Below, in pieces: positions 46,132 to 54,591 of a stretch of 64,000 bases of DNA. The first letter of the stretch is position 1. The number at the start of each line of letters is the position of its first letter. The DNA is from Variovorax sp. EL159. Lineage in GTDB: Bacteria; Pseudomonadota; Gammaproteobacteria; Burkholderiales; Burkholderiaceae_C. The DNA is taken from contig NZ_FMUJ01000002.1 in assembly GCF_900100965.1 (NCBI RefSeq), positions 679,869 to 743,868 of the forward strand, given 5' to 3'. The notes beneath the pieces were generated by a model that saw only the letters and a program-made list of their open reading frames with translations, ran no database searches and was not told the origin of the DNA. A program made the translations under genes and the position numbers.

Positions 46132-47643
46132 TCAAGAGGCCGCCGCGCGCGCCAGCTGCGACAGCCGCTTGACCAGCGGCTCGAACAGCTCGGCCGGCGT
46201 GTTGCCGTAGCCCAGCACCAGCCCGTTGTCCGATGGCGTGGGCTGCATCGCGAAACCCGACAGCGGCGATGGCGCGATGCGATGGCGCAACGCATCGGCG
46301 GCGATCCGCCGGTCGTCGAAGTGCTCTGGCAGGCGCACGGTCAGGTGCAGGCCGCAATGGCCGCCGTCGATTTCGTGCGGCACCTTGAAGTGCTTGCCCA
46401 GCGCCAGCCGCAAGGCCTGCTGCCGGTCGCGATACAGCCGCCGCATGCGGCCCAGGTGCCGGCTGAACTGGCCGCTCTCGATGAAGTCGGCCATGGCCAG
46501 CTGCTCGTGGCGATGGCCGCCGCGCAGCATTTCTTCCAGCGGCGCGCGCACGGCGGCCGCGAGCTGTTCGGGCAGCACCAGGAAGCCCAGGCGCAGCGAC
46601 GGAAACATGGTCTTGCTGAAGGTGCCGACGTAGAGCACCGGCGCCTGCGGCACCAGCCCCTGCATCGCGCCGATGGGCTCGCCGTTGTGGCGGAACTCGC
46701 TGTCGTAGTCGTCCTCGATGATCCAGGCGCCGTGGTGGCGCGCCTGCGCGATCAGCGCCAGCCGGCGCGCGATGCTCAGCACCGTGCCGGCCGGGTACTG
46801 GTGCGAGGGCGTGGTGTAGATCAGCCGGGGCGGGTGCTTCTGCCAGTCGCGCTCGCTCACGCACAGGCCCTCGGCATCGAGCCGCAGCGGCACGATGCGC
46901 AGGTCGCCCGCATGCATGGCCGCCTTCGCGCCGCGGTAGCCCGGGTCTTCGACCCAGCCGATTTCACCGGGGTTCGACAGCAGCCGCACGCATAGCGTGA
47001 TGGCCTCTTGCGCGCCTTCGGCAATGACGACCTGGTGCGGCTCGCAGCGCACGCCGCGTGCAATGGCCAGGTGCCGCGCGATGGCGGCACGCAACGGCGG
47101 CTCGCCCAGCGGATCGCCATAGCCGAGCGTGGCGGGGCTGGCGCTGCGCATCGCGCGGTCGAGCGAGCGCCGCCACGCGGCCATGGGGAAGTGCGACAGC
47201 GCGGGCACGCCGGGGCGCAGGGCGGCTTCCTGCCCGGCGCGCGACGCGCCCGGCACGATGTGGGCCAGGCGCTGCGCGGTGGGCGGCGTGGCGGCCGGCT
47301 TGCCGGCGCGCGCCGGGCGTGCCGGACGTGAGGGTCGGTCGGACCGTGCAGGCAGCGCGGGCGACGACAGCTCGGTCACGCGCGTGCCCTGCCGGTCGGG
47401 CTGCACATAGCCTTCGGCGGCCAGATGCTCGTAGGTGGCGGTGACTGTGTTGCGCGAGATCGAAAGCGCCTCGGCCAGCGCACGCGAGCCGGGCAGCCGG
47501 CTGCCGGGCGCGAGGCTGCCGTCGAGGATGGCGCGCTTGAGGCGGTCGTGCAGCTGGCGCTGCATCGAACCCGCATCGCGGTCTTTCACAAGCGGGGCTT
47601 CGAGCAGGGTGGTGGCGGCAACGAGGCCTGGCGCATCGGTCAT
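46132..47643 (-). CDS. MocR-type regulator (GntR HTH fused to PLP aminotransferase domain)
   Basis: This 503-residue protein has an N-terminal GntR winged helix (about 25-95: LHDRLKRAILDGSLAPGSRLPGSRALAEALSISRNTVTATYEHLAAEGYV). A proline- and arginine-rich linker (about 105-140) and a class I aminotransferase domain follow. The PLP lysine is in TFSKTMFPSLRLGF. The start is ATG at 47643; the frame is open to 47718 but adds unconserved residues. MocR proteins often regulate vitamin B6 or amino acid genes. It is divergent from the GNAT gene and may control it. No PLP synthesis gene is nearby. Confidence 0.92.
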   Translation of the reverse strand: MTDAPGLVAATTLLEAPLVKDRDAGSMQRQLHDRLKRAILDGSLAPGSRLPGSRALAEALSISRNTVTATYEHLAAEGYVQPDRQGTRVTELSSPALPARSDRPSRPARPARAGKPAATPPTAQRLAHIVPGASRAGQEAALRPGVPALSHFPMAAWRRSLDRAMRSASPATLGYGDPLGEPPLRAAIARHLAIARGVRCEPHQVVIAEGAQEAITLCVRLLSNPGEIGWVEDPGYRGAKAAMHAGDLRIVPLRLDAEGLCVSERDWQKHPPRLIYTTPSHQYPAGTVLSIARRLALIAQARHHGAWIIEDDYDSEFRHNGEPIGAMQGLVPQAPVLYVGTFSKTMFPSLRLGFLVLPEQLAAAVRAPLEEMLRGGHRHEQLAMADFIESGQFSRHLGRMRRLYRDRQQALRLALGKHFKVPHEIDGGHCGLHLTVRLPEHFDDRRIAADALRHRIAPSPLSGFAMQPTPSDNGLVLGYGNTPAELFEPLVKRLSQLARAAAS

Positions 47644-47778
47644 GACGGAATGGGGCGAAATGTGCGAGAGGCGTGGCACCATGAAAAGCAATGGTCGTGG
47701 CACTTCCTGTGGCGCCACGTTGCGCGTACTTTATCGGTCTCCGGCGATGCCGTCGCCTTTTTTCCGAAAGCCTTCCTC

Positions 47779-48507
47779 ATGTCAGTCCGCCACAACGAAC
47801 ACGGCCAATCGCTCGGCCCCCTCATGCCCGAATGGAGCGCGCGCCCGCTGCCTCCGCGCGAGCGCATCGAAGGCCGCTACTGCGCGCTCGAACCGGTGAA
47901 CGCCGCCAAGCACGCCGACGACCTGTACGCCGCCTACGCGCAGGCCCCCGACGGGCGCGACTGGACCTACCTGGGCGTCGAGCGGCCCGCCGACCTGAAC
48001 ACTGCGCGCGCCCACACCGAGCGCCTTGCGCAGACCACCGACCCGCTGCACTTCGCCGTTCTCGACAGGCAGAGCGGCCGGGCCATCGGCACGCTGTCGC
48101 TAATGCGCATCGACGCCGCCAATGGCGTGATCGAGGTCGGCCACGTCAACTTCTCGCCGCTGCTCAAGCACACGCCGATGTCCACCGAAGCGCAGTACCT
48201 GCTGATGAAGCTGGCCTTCGACGTGCTGGGCTACCGGCGCTACGAGTGGAAGTGCGACAACTTCAACGAGCCATCGAAGCGTGCGGCCGCGCGCCTGGGT
48301 TTCCAGGCCGAGGGCCTGTTCCGCCAGTACAGCATCTACAAGGGCCGCAGCCGCGACGCGGCCTGGTTCTCGATCGTCGATGGCGAATGGCCGGCGCTGC
48401 GCACGGCGTTCGAGCGCTGGCTGGCGCCGGCCAACTTCGATGCGCAAGGGCGGCAGCGCATGGCGCTGGAAAAGTTCCGGCTGCCTTCCGCTTCCAGCGC
48501 GGACTGA
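47779..48507 (+). CDS. GNAT-family N-acetyltransferase (RimJ/RimL-like)
   Basis: This 242-residue acyl-CoA transferase acts on an unknown amine. RimJ-like elements are GRYCALEPVNAAKHADDLYAAYA, GRAIGTLSLMRIDAANGVIEVGHVNFSPLLKHTPMSTEA and YRRYEWKCDNFNEPSKRAAARLGFQAEGLFRQY, the acetyl-CoA site and the helix after it. The ATG at 47779 was chosen because the frame upstream lies in the divergent MocR promoter region; no strong ribosome site is visible. It is divergent from the MocR regulator, 135 bases away. Confidence 0.9.
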   Translation: MSVRHNEHGQSLGPLMPEWSARPLPPRERIEGRYCALEPVNAAKHADDLYAAYAQAPDGRDWTYLGVERPADLNTARAHTERLAQTTDPLHFAVLDRQSGRAIGTLSLMRIDAANGVIEVGHVNFSPLLKHTPMSTEAQYLLMKLAFDVLGYRRYEWKCDNFNEPSKRAAARLGFQAEGLFRQYSIYKGRSRDAAWFSIVDGEWPALRTAFERWLAPANFDAQGRQRMALEKFRLPSASSAD

Positions 48508-48532
48508 GGGGCGCAGGCGAGGGCGGGCTGTC

Positions 48533-49390
48533 TTACTTGCCCGGCTTCTGCGCTTGCTCGCACTTCACCTGGACCAGCTCGCGCTGGTCCAGCGTCGCGC
48601 CGATGCGCACCGCGCTGAGGCAGCCGCCCCAGACGCAGCCGGTGTCGGTCGACAGCAGATCGGGCCGCGAGAGCCAGCCCAGCGTCGACCAGTGGCCGAA
48701 GGCGACGGTGGCCCTGGCGGTCTTGCGGCCGGGCACGTCGAACCAGGGCATGAAGCCTTCGGGCGCGGTGGCTGCGCTGTCCTTGGCCTCGAACTCCATC
48801 ACGCCATCGACCGTGCAAAAGCGCAGGCGCGTGAGCGCATTGACGATGGCGCGCAGCCGCGCGTTGCCGGTGAGCGTGTCGTGCCATGCGTCGGGCTCGT
48901 TGCCGTACATGGAGAGCAGGAAGCTGCCCAGCCCCGGGCCGCGCAGCACCGATTCGACCTCGGCCGCCAGCGCCAGCGTGTCGCCCACCGTCCACTGCGG
49001 CAGCACGCCGGCATGCACCATCAGCAGGTCGCCCGCCTTCTCGCCGTGGCCGATCTGCATGTGCAGTGCCATGTGCTGTTGGCGCAGCCATTCGAGCATG
49101 GCCTCGCTGTCGGGCGCGGCCAGCAGGTCGGCCAGCGTGTCCTTGCGGCCGGCCTTGCGTGCACCGTGCGCCACGCCGAGCAGGTGCAGGTCGTGGTTGC
49201 CCAGCAGGCTGCGCGCCGAGGCGCCGTAGCCCTGCACGCGCCGCAGCACGGCGGCCGAATCGGGCCCCCGGTTCACGAGATCGCCGAGCAGCACGATGGT
49301 GTCGCGGCTGGGCGAGAAAGCGATCTCGTCGAGCAGTCGCTGGAGGGCAGGGTCGCAGCCCTGGACGTCACCGATCAAGTAAAGTGCCAT
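48533..49390 (-). CDS. apaH: Symmetrical bis(5'-nucleosyl)-tetraphosphatase
   Basis: This 285-residue metallophosphatase hydrolyses Ap4A to two ADP. Motifs are GDVQGC (7-12), GDLVNRGPDS, GNHDLHLLG, and MVHAGVLPQW, then FMPWFDVPGR and FGHWSTLGW. It starts 23 bases from the divergent CNNM/CBS gene, so their promoters must overlap the coding starts. It is probably a single-gene unit. Ap4A control of stress responses could be relevant to the neighbouring operon, but that is only positional. Confidence 0.96.
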   Translation of the reverse strand: MALYLIGDVQGCDPALQRLLDEIAFSPSRDTIVLLGDLVNRGPDSAAVLRRVQGYGASARSLLGNHDLHLLGVAHGARKAGRKDTLADLLAAPDSEAMLEWLRQQHMALHMQIGHGEKAGDLLMVHAGVLPQWTVGDTLALAAEVESVLRGPGLGSFLLSMYGNEPDAWHDTLTGNARLRAIVNALTRLRFCTVDGVMEFEAKDSAATAPEGFMPWFDVPGRKTARATVAFGHWSTLGWLSRPDLLSTDTGCVWGGCLSAVRIGATLDQRELVQVKCEQAQKPGK

Positions 49391-49413
49391 GTCCTCATTC
49401 TCTCCCCCCGTTC

Positions 49414-50727
49414 ATGGATGTTTTCCTGCTGGCCTTGCTGACCACGCTCAACGCGGCGTTCGCAATGTCCGAAATGGCCCTTTCCACCAGCCGGCGCGCA
49501 CGTCTCGCGGCCCTGGCCGAAACAGGGGACAGCGGGGCGGTGGCCGCGCTGAAGCTGATGGAATCGCCCACGCAATTCCTCTCGACGGTGCAGATCGGCA
49601 TCACCTCCATCGGCATGCTCACCGGCATCGTCGGCGAAGCCGCCTTCGCGCATCCGGTCGCGGCCTGGATGGAAAGCCTCGGCATGGGCCACGGCACCGC
49701 CGACTTCGTTTCCACGGCGGTGGTGGTGGCCTTCATCACTTTCTTCACCATCATCTTTGGCGAGCTGGTGCCCAAGCGCATCGGCCAGCTCTACCCCGAG
49801 CCGGTGGCGCGCTGGGTGTCGCGCCCCATGCGCGGGCTGGCCAAGGCCGCCAAGCCCTTCGTGTGGCTGCTGGCGGGCGCCACGGCCACCATGCTGAAGC
49901 TGCTGCGCATCGACGCCAACGCGGCCCGTTCCGTCACCGAGGAAGAAATCTCGGCCAGCCTCGAAGAAGGCGTGGACGCCGGCGTCATCGAACAGCACGA
50001 GCACCAGATGGTGCGCAATGTGTTTCACCTTGATGACAGGCGCCTGTCGTCGCTGATGATTCCGCGCGCCGACATCGAATGGCTCGACGCCTCGTTCACC
50101 GTGCGGCAGGCGCTGCAGAAAGTGGCCGACGCGGCCGCGCTCAACCTGGTGCATTCCTGGTACCCGGTGTGCCGCAACTCGCTGGACGACGTGGTCGGCG
50201 TGATCAGCGTGGCGCACCTGCTGCGCCTGGGCGCCACGCACACCGGCGTGCTGGGCCAGGAGGCCACGCCGGCCGTGTTCGTGCCCGAAACGCTCACCGG
50301 CATGGAGCTGCTGGAGCAGTTCCGCGCCCGTGCGGGCCGGCTGGTCTTCGTGGTCGACGAATACGGCGTGGTGCAGGGCCTCATGACCCCGCGCGACCTG
50401 CTCGAAGCCATCACCGGCGAGCTGCAACCCGGCGCGCAGACCGACGCCTGGGCGCGCCAGCGGCCCGACGGCGTGTGGGAGCTCGATGGCCTGATGCCGG
50501 TGTCGGAGCTGCGCGCGCGGCTCGGCATCCGCGAGCTGCCCGACGAAGAGCGCGGCCGCTACAACACGGTGGCGGGCCTGCTGATGGCGGTGTCCGGCCA
50601 TTTGCCCGAGGTGGGCGAGCACATCGACTGCGCGGGCTGGTGCTTCGAGATCGTCGCGCTCGAAGGCCGCCGCATCGACCGCGTGCTGGCATCGCCCGAC
50701 CCCACAGCCGCACCACGGGAAGACTAG
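49414..50727 (+). CDS. CNNM/CorC-type membrane protein with CBS domains
   Basis: This 437-residue protein of the HlyC/CorC/TlyC family has an N-terminal CNNM membrane domain (about 1-175, with SEMALSTSRRARLAAL and FGELVPKRIGQLYPEPVA). A pair of CBS domains (about 200-335: SLMIPRADIEWLD; VVDEYGVVQGLMTPRDLLEAI) and a CorC_HlyC transporter-associated domain (about 345-430) follow. Relatives act in magnesium or cobalt handling or as channel regulators. It is first in a five-gene operon; the kinase-like gene starts 8 bases after its stop. CBS domains bind adenine nucleotides, a possible link with the PurA-like protein. Confidence 0.92.
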   Translation: MDVFLLALLTTLNAAFAMSEMALSTSRRARLAALAETGDSGAVAALKLMESPTQFLSTVQIGITSIGMLTGIVGEAAFAHPVAAWMESLGMGHGTADFVSTAVVVAFITFFTIIFGELVPKRIGQLYPEPVARWVSRPMRGLAKAAKPFVWLLAGATATMLKLLRIDANAARSVTEEEISASLEEGVDAGVIEQHEHQMVRNVFHLDDRRLSSLMIPRADIEWLDASFTVRQALQKVADAAALNLVHSWYPVCRNSLDDVVGVISVAHLLRLGATHTGVLGQEATPAVFVPETLTGMELLEQFRARAGRLVFVVDEYGVVQGLMTPRDLLEAITGELQPGAQTDAWARQRPDGVWELDGLMPVSELRARLGIRELPDEERGRYNTVAGLLMAVSGHLPEVGEHIDCAGWCFEIVALEGRRIDRVLASPDPTAAPRED

Positions 50728-50735
50728 GGCCGGGC

Positions 50736-51713
50736 ATGCTGTCGCTGCTCACGCTCAGTTGCCCCCAATGTTCCGCGCCGTTGCCGCGCGCCGCGCGCTG
50801 GCGCACCGTCAACTGCAGCTATTGCGGCGCGACCATCACGCGCGGCGAGGAAACGGTCGAGCGCGAGAGCTTTCGCGCCGCGTGGCGCCGGGCCAATGCC
50901 GACGTCGCGGGCGGCCGCATCCTCACATGGCGCCAGGCTCGCTACTGCGTGCTGGCACCGCTGGCCACCGGCGAGCACAGCGAAGTGCTGCTCGCAGAAC
51001 GGCTCGGCGCACTGCCCGAGCGCGTCACGTTCAAGCTGGCGCGCGACTCGGCCGCCAACGACGTGCTCGCACGCGAAGGCGCGGTGCTGCAGGCCTTGCA
51101 GGCGCTGTCGGTGCCGGGTGCCGCCTACTTCACGCGCCGGATGCCGCAGCCATTGGGCGTGGGTGTGGCCGAAGGCCTGGGCGACGGTGCACGGCAGGCG
51201 CTGGTGCTGCGCCACCCCACTGGCTTCTGGGGCAGCCTGCAAGACGTGCTGCAGGCCAACCCCGAAGGCATCGACCCGCGCCATGCCGTCTGGATCTGGC
51301 GCCGCATGCTCGAGGTGCTGGCTTTCGTGCACGGCGCCGGCTGGACCCACCGCGACCTGTCGCCCGCGCATGCGCTCGTGCATCCGCGTGACCATGGCGT
51401 GCTGCTCATCGGCTGGTCGCGCGCGCAGCACGCCTCCGCATCGGCGCATGCCGCTGCCGTGGCACGCGACCTGATGCAAGCCGCCTGGACCGTGCGTGCG
51501 CTGCTGCACGGCGGCGCGGCCGGCGAGCCGGGGCTGGGCGCGCACACGCCCGCGCCGCTGGCTACCTTGCTGCGCCAGTGCAGCGAAGACGCCGCCATCT
51601 GCACGCGCCTGGGCGCGCAGGGCATCGAGCAATCGCTTTCCAACGCGTCGCGCGAAGCCTTCGGCGCGCCGCAGTTCGTTCATTTCGATCCTGCGCCGCG
51701 CGCCGGCGCCTGA
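50736..51713 (+). CDS. Zinc-ribbon plus protein-kinase-like protein
   Basis: This is a 325-residue protein. A zinc ribbon (CPQC at Cys9/Cys12, CSYC at Cys27/Cys30) is followed by a kinase-like domain (about 65-300). Kinase features seen: a lysine in TFKLARD, a glutamate in REGAVLQAL, and a catalytic loop THRDLSPAHALV (His205, Arg206, Asp207). The DFG position reads GWS (Gly226-Trp227-Ser228), so the metal-binding aspartate seems to be missing, suggesting a pseudokinase or an atypical kinase. It lies between the CNNM/CBS and VWA genes with gaps of 8 and 25 bases. Zinc-ribbon kinases with VWA partners occur in Ter-type stress systems (recalled). Confidence 0.8.
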   Translation: MLSLLTLSCPQCSAPLPRAARWRTVNCSYCGATITRGEETVERESFRAAWRRANADVAGGRILTWRQARYCVLAPLATGEHSEVLLAERLGALPERVTFKLARDSAANDVLAREGAVLQALQALSVPGAAYFTRRMPQPLGVGVAEGLGDGARQALVLRHPTGFWGSLQDVLQANPEGIDPRHAVWIWRRMLEVLAFVHGAGWTHRDLSPAHALVHPRDHGVLLIGWSRAQHASASAHAAAVARDLMQAAWTVRALLHGGAAGEPGLGAHTPAPLATLLRQCSEDAAICTRLGAQGIEQSLSNASREAFGAPQFVHFDPAPRAGA

Positions 51714-51738
51714 AGAACCACCCTCAAGGAGCAACCCC

Positions 51739-52722
51739 ATGGGCTACGGAAACTACTCGCATGCCGCCCACACGGCGCTGATTGCCGATCGCGCCGCCAA
51801 GCCGGGCGCCGAAGTCTTCACCCAACGTTCCACGCATGCGCTGATGAACCCCAAGGGGCTCAAGGTGCGCGAGTCGCGCGACAACGCCGACCACCCGAAC
51901 TCGCTGGGCATCGTGTTCGCGCTCGACGTCACCGGCTCGATGGGCGACATCCCGCAGACCCTGGCGCGCCGCGAGCTGCCCACCTTCATGAAGCTGCTGA
52001 CCGACTGCGGCGTGGCAGACCCGCAGCTGATGTTCATGGCCATCGGCGACGCCACCTCCGACCACGCGCCGCTGCAGGTCGGGCAGTTCGAATCGACCGC
52101 GAACCTCATGGACCAGTGGCTCACCTGGAGCTACCTCGAAGGCGGCGGTGGCGGCACCGGCGAAGAAAGCTACGAGCTGGCCTTCTACGTGATGGCGCAG
52201 CACACCGACATGGACTGCTGGGTCAAGCGAAAGAAGCGCGGCTACCTGTTCGTGACCGGCGACGAGCTGCCGTACCCGGCCGTTTCGCGCCACCAGATCG
52301 AAGGCCTGATCGGCGAGAAGCTCGACGAGGACATTCCCATCGAGGAAGTCATTGCTGCAGCGGCCGAGACCACGAACCTGTTCTTCCTGATCCCCGACGC
52401 GCAACGCCGTCGCCGCTGCGAGCCGCGCTGGCGCGAGCTGCTGGGCGATCACGTCATCTGCATGGATTCGCCCGACGACGCCTGCGCGGTGGCTGCCGGC
52501 ATCGTCGCGCTGACCGAGAAGGCCGTGCCCAACCTCGATGGCCTTGCCAAGGTGATGAGCGCCACCGGCATGGCGAAGGAGCGCGTGGGCGGCGTGCTGC
52601 ATGCGCTCGACAGCTACGCCGCGCTGCTCGACCCCACGGCACCGCGCCGCGCGCCGCCGGCCGTCGCCACCGCCGCGGCATCGGGCACGCGCTCTTCGTG
52701 GTGGAAGCGGCTGTTCGGCTGA
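51739..52722 (+). CDS. VWA-domain protein (TerY-like)
   Basis: This 327-residue cytoplasmic protein has a von Willebrand factor A domain carrying a full metal-ion site (DVTGSM, Asp63-x-Thr-Gly-Ser; further acidic residues in IGDATSDHAP and a glycine-rich GGGGGTGEESYELAF). VWA domains bind partner proteins in a magnesium-dependent way. The C-terminal 100 residues form a helical tail ending in a basic GTRSSWWKRLFG. It follows AAGGAGCAA. It lies between the zinc-ribbon kinase-like gene and the PurA-like gene, so the three products probably form a complex or pathway. Overall it resembles TerY-type VWA proteins. Confidence 0.85.
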   Translation: MGYGNYSHAAHTALIADRAAKPGAEVFTQRSTHALMNPKGLKVRESRDNADHPNSLGIVFALDVTGSMGDIPQTLARRELPTFMKLLTDCGVADPQLMFMAIGDATSDHAPLQVGQFESTANLMDQWLTWSYLEGGGGGTGEESYELAFYVMAQHTDMDCWVKRKKRGYLFVTGDELPYPAVSRHQIEGLIGEKLDEDIPIEEVIAAAAETTNLFFLIPDAQRRRRCEPRWRELLGDHVICMDSPDDACAVAAGIVALTEKAVPNLDGLAKVMSATGMAKERVGGVLHALDSYAALLDPTAPRRAPPAVATAAASGTRSSWWKRLFG

Positions 52723-52732
52723 TCGACGCCGT

Positions 52733-54091
52733 GTGACGACGACGACTGCCGCGGCCACGCGCTACGTCTCGCTGCTCGGCCTCGGCTTCGGGGACTGCGG
52801 CAAGGGCCTGTACACCGACCACCTGTGCGGCGCGTGGCGGGCCCACACCGTGGTGCGCTTCAACGGTGGCGCGCAGGCCGGACACAACGTGGTGCTGGCC
52901 GATGGGCGCCACCACACCTTTTCCCAATTCGGCGCCGGCAGTTTTCATGCGGGCGTGGCGACGGTGCTTGCGAGCCCGGTGGTGGTGCATCCGACCGCGC
53001 TGCGCGTCGAAGAAGAAGCATTGCGGCGCGTGGGCGTGCACGACGCCTTCTCTCGGTTGCTGGTCGATGCGCGCTGCCGCGTGACGACGCCGTTTCATCA
53101 GGCGGCGGGCCGTCTGCGTGAATGGGCGCGGGGCGCGAAGGCGCACGGCAGCTGCGGCGTGGGGGTCGGCGAAACGGTGCGGCAGGCACTTGCCGCGCCC
53201 GAAGCCGCATTGCACTACGGCGACCTGCTGAACCCCGCACGCGCGCTCGACAAGCTGGAGGCTTCGCGCACCTCGCTGCGCTGCGAGTTCGCCGCCATCG
53301 ATGCGTTGCCATCGCATGTTGATGCGGCGCAGGAACTGGCGATGCTCGACGACGATTCGCTCGCCGCGCGCTGGCTCGATGCCGTGGCGCCATGCCTGCG
53401 GCAATCGCCACCCGCGAGCGCGGACGAAATCGGCCAGCGGCTTGCGCGCCCCGGCACCGTGTTGTTCGAGGGTGCGCAGGGCGTGCTGCTCGACGAGTGG
53501 CGCGGCTTTCATCCGCACACCACGTGGAGCACCATTTCCACCGCAGCCGTCGAGGCCGTGCTGCACGACGTTGGCATCGCATCGCCCGTGCAGCACCTCG
53601 GCGTGCTGCGCAGCTACCTCACGCGCCACGGCGCGGGCCCGCTGCCCACGCACGACCGCGCACTCGACGCGCGGCTGGCCGAGCCGCACAACGCCGATGA
53701 AGGTTGGCAGGGCATCTTCCGGCGCGGCCATCCCGATGCGGTGCTGCTGCGCCATGCGCTCGATGCCGTCGGGCCGCTCGACGGATTGGTGGCGAGCCAT
53801 CTCGATGCGATCGATGGCGCGGGCCTGCGCTGGTGCGGCAGACATCGCCTGCCGGACGGTTCGATCCTCAGCTCGCTGCCGCGCAGCGATGCCGTGCACG
53901 ACCTCGACCATCAACACGCGCTGACGCAGCTGCTGCACAGCGCGCAGCCCATCTACGAACCCGGCGCCATCGCCAGCCCGCAGGTGTGGGTCGAGCGCGT
54001 CGAAGCCCTGAGCGGGCTGCCCGTGCGCTACGGCGCCTTCGGCCCGACACGCGACACGGTGCGCGCCACGCGCGCCGCCTCCATTTCTTGA
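52733..54091 (+). CDS. Divergent PurA (adenylosuccinate synthetase) paralogue
   Basis: This 452-residue PurA-fold protein starts at GTG 52733, 10 bases after the VWA stop. Features kept: GFGDCGKG (residues 19-25) with catalytic Asp21; FNGGAQAGHN with His51; FEGAQGVLLDE (245-255); TRHGAGPLPTHD (297-308); and the GTP-base region FGPTRD near the C-terminus. The aspartate-binding loop of true PurA (TTTGRxRR) is replaced by WQGIFRRGHPDAV, and the region between residues 100 and 200 differs. So the substrate condensed with a nucleotide may not be aspartate. It keeps Asp21, unlike phage PurZ, which has Ser or Gly there. It is co-transcribed with a kinase-like and a VWA protein. Confidence 0.85.
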   Translation: MTTTTAAATRYVSLLGLGFGDCGKGLYTDHLCGAWRAHTVVRFNGGAQAGHNVVLADGRHHTFSQFGAGSFHAGVATVLASPVVVHPTALRVEEEALRRVGVHDAFSRLLVDARCRVTTPFHQAAGRLREWARGAKAHGSCGVGVGETVRQALAAPEAALHYGDLLNPARALDKLEASRTSLRCEFAAIDALPSHVDAAQELAMLDDDSLAARWLDAVAPCLRQSPPASADEIGQRLARPGTVLFEGAQGVLLDEWRGFHPHTTWSTISTAAVEAVLHDVGIASPVQHLGVLRSYLTRHGAGPLPTHDRALDARLAEPHNADEGWQGIFRRGHPDAVLLRHALDAVGPLDGLVASHLDAIDGAGLRWCGRHRLPDGSILSSLPRSDAVHDLDHQHALTQLLHSAQPIYEPGAIASPQVWVERVEALSGLPVRYGAFGPTRDTVRATRAASIS

Positions 54092-54099
54092 AAGACCTT

Positions 54100-54531
54100 G
54101 TGCCCGAGACCTACAACCTTCCCCTGATCCTTGCGGCCTTCCTCAGTGCCGTGGCCGCGCTGCTGCATCTGTGCATCATCTTCGGCGGCCCTGCGTGGTA
54201 TCGCTTCTTCGGCGCCGGCGAGCGGATGGCCTCGGGCGCCGCGGCCGGCCACTGGTATCCGCCCGTCGTCACCTTGCTGATCGCCTGCGTGCTGGGCGTG
54301 TGGGCCGCCTATGCGCTCTCGGGTGCCGGCGTGCTGCAGCCATTGCCGTTGCTTGTGTTCGTGCTGCCGGCGATCACGGCCGTCTACCTCGTGCGCGGGC
54401 TTGTGCCGCTGGTCCTGTCCGCCTTCGACCGTCGCCGCCGCTCGGCCTTCCTGCTCTGGAGTTCGGTGATCTGCCTGGGCTTCGGCATCGTTCACCTGCT
54501 GGGGGTGGTCCAGGTCTGGGACAGGCTCTGA
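54100..54531 (+). CDS. Small membrane protein with four predicted helices
   Basis: This 143-residue inner-membrane protein has four hydrophobic segments (about 8-30, 47-70, 78-98 and 115-137) and a short basic loop (SAFDRRRRSA). The start is uncertain: GTG at 54100, or TTG at 54088 that would overlap the PurA-like stop (TTGA). It is last in the five-gene operon. I do not recognise a family. A membrane anchor or sensor for the operon proteins is possible. Confidence 0.75.
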   Translation: MPETYNLPLILAAFLSAVAALLHLCIIFGGPAWYRFFGAGERMASGAAAGHWYPPVVTLLIACVLGVWAAYALSGAGVLQPLPLLVFVLPAITAVYLVRGLVPLVLSAFDRRRRSAFLLWSSVICLGFGIVHLLGVVQVWDRL

Positions 54532-54591
54532 ACGCAGGCGCCTTCCAGGGCGTCGCCCCGGCCGTGCCTGGCACTTGCCTCGCGGAACGCC

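Noticed and set aside
52733..54091. Phage-type PurZ (2-aminoadenine synthesis)
   Set aside because: PurZ lacks the catalytic aspartate in the first loop; here Asp21 is kept, and no other Z-genome gene is near.
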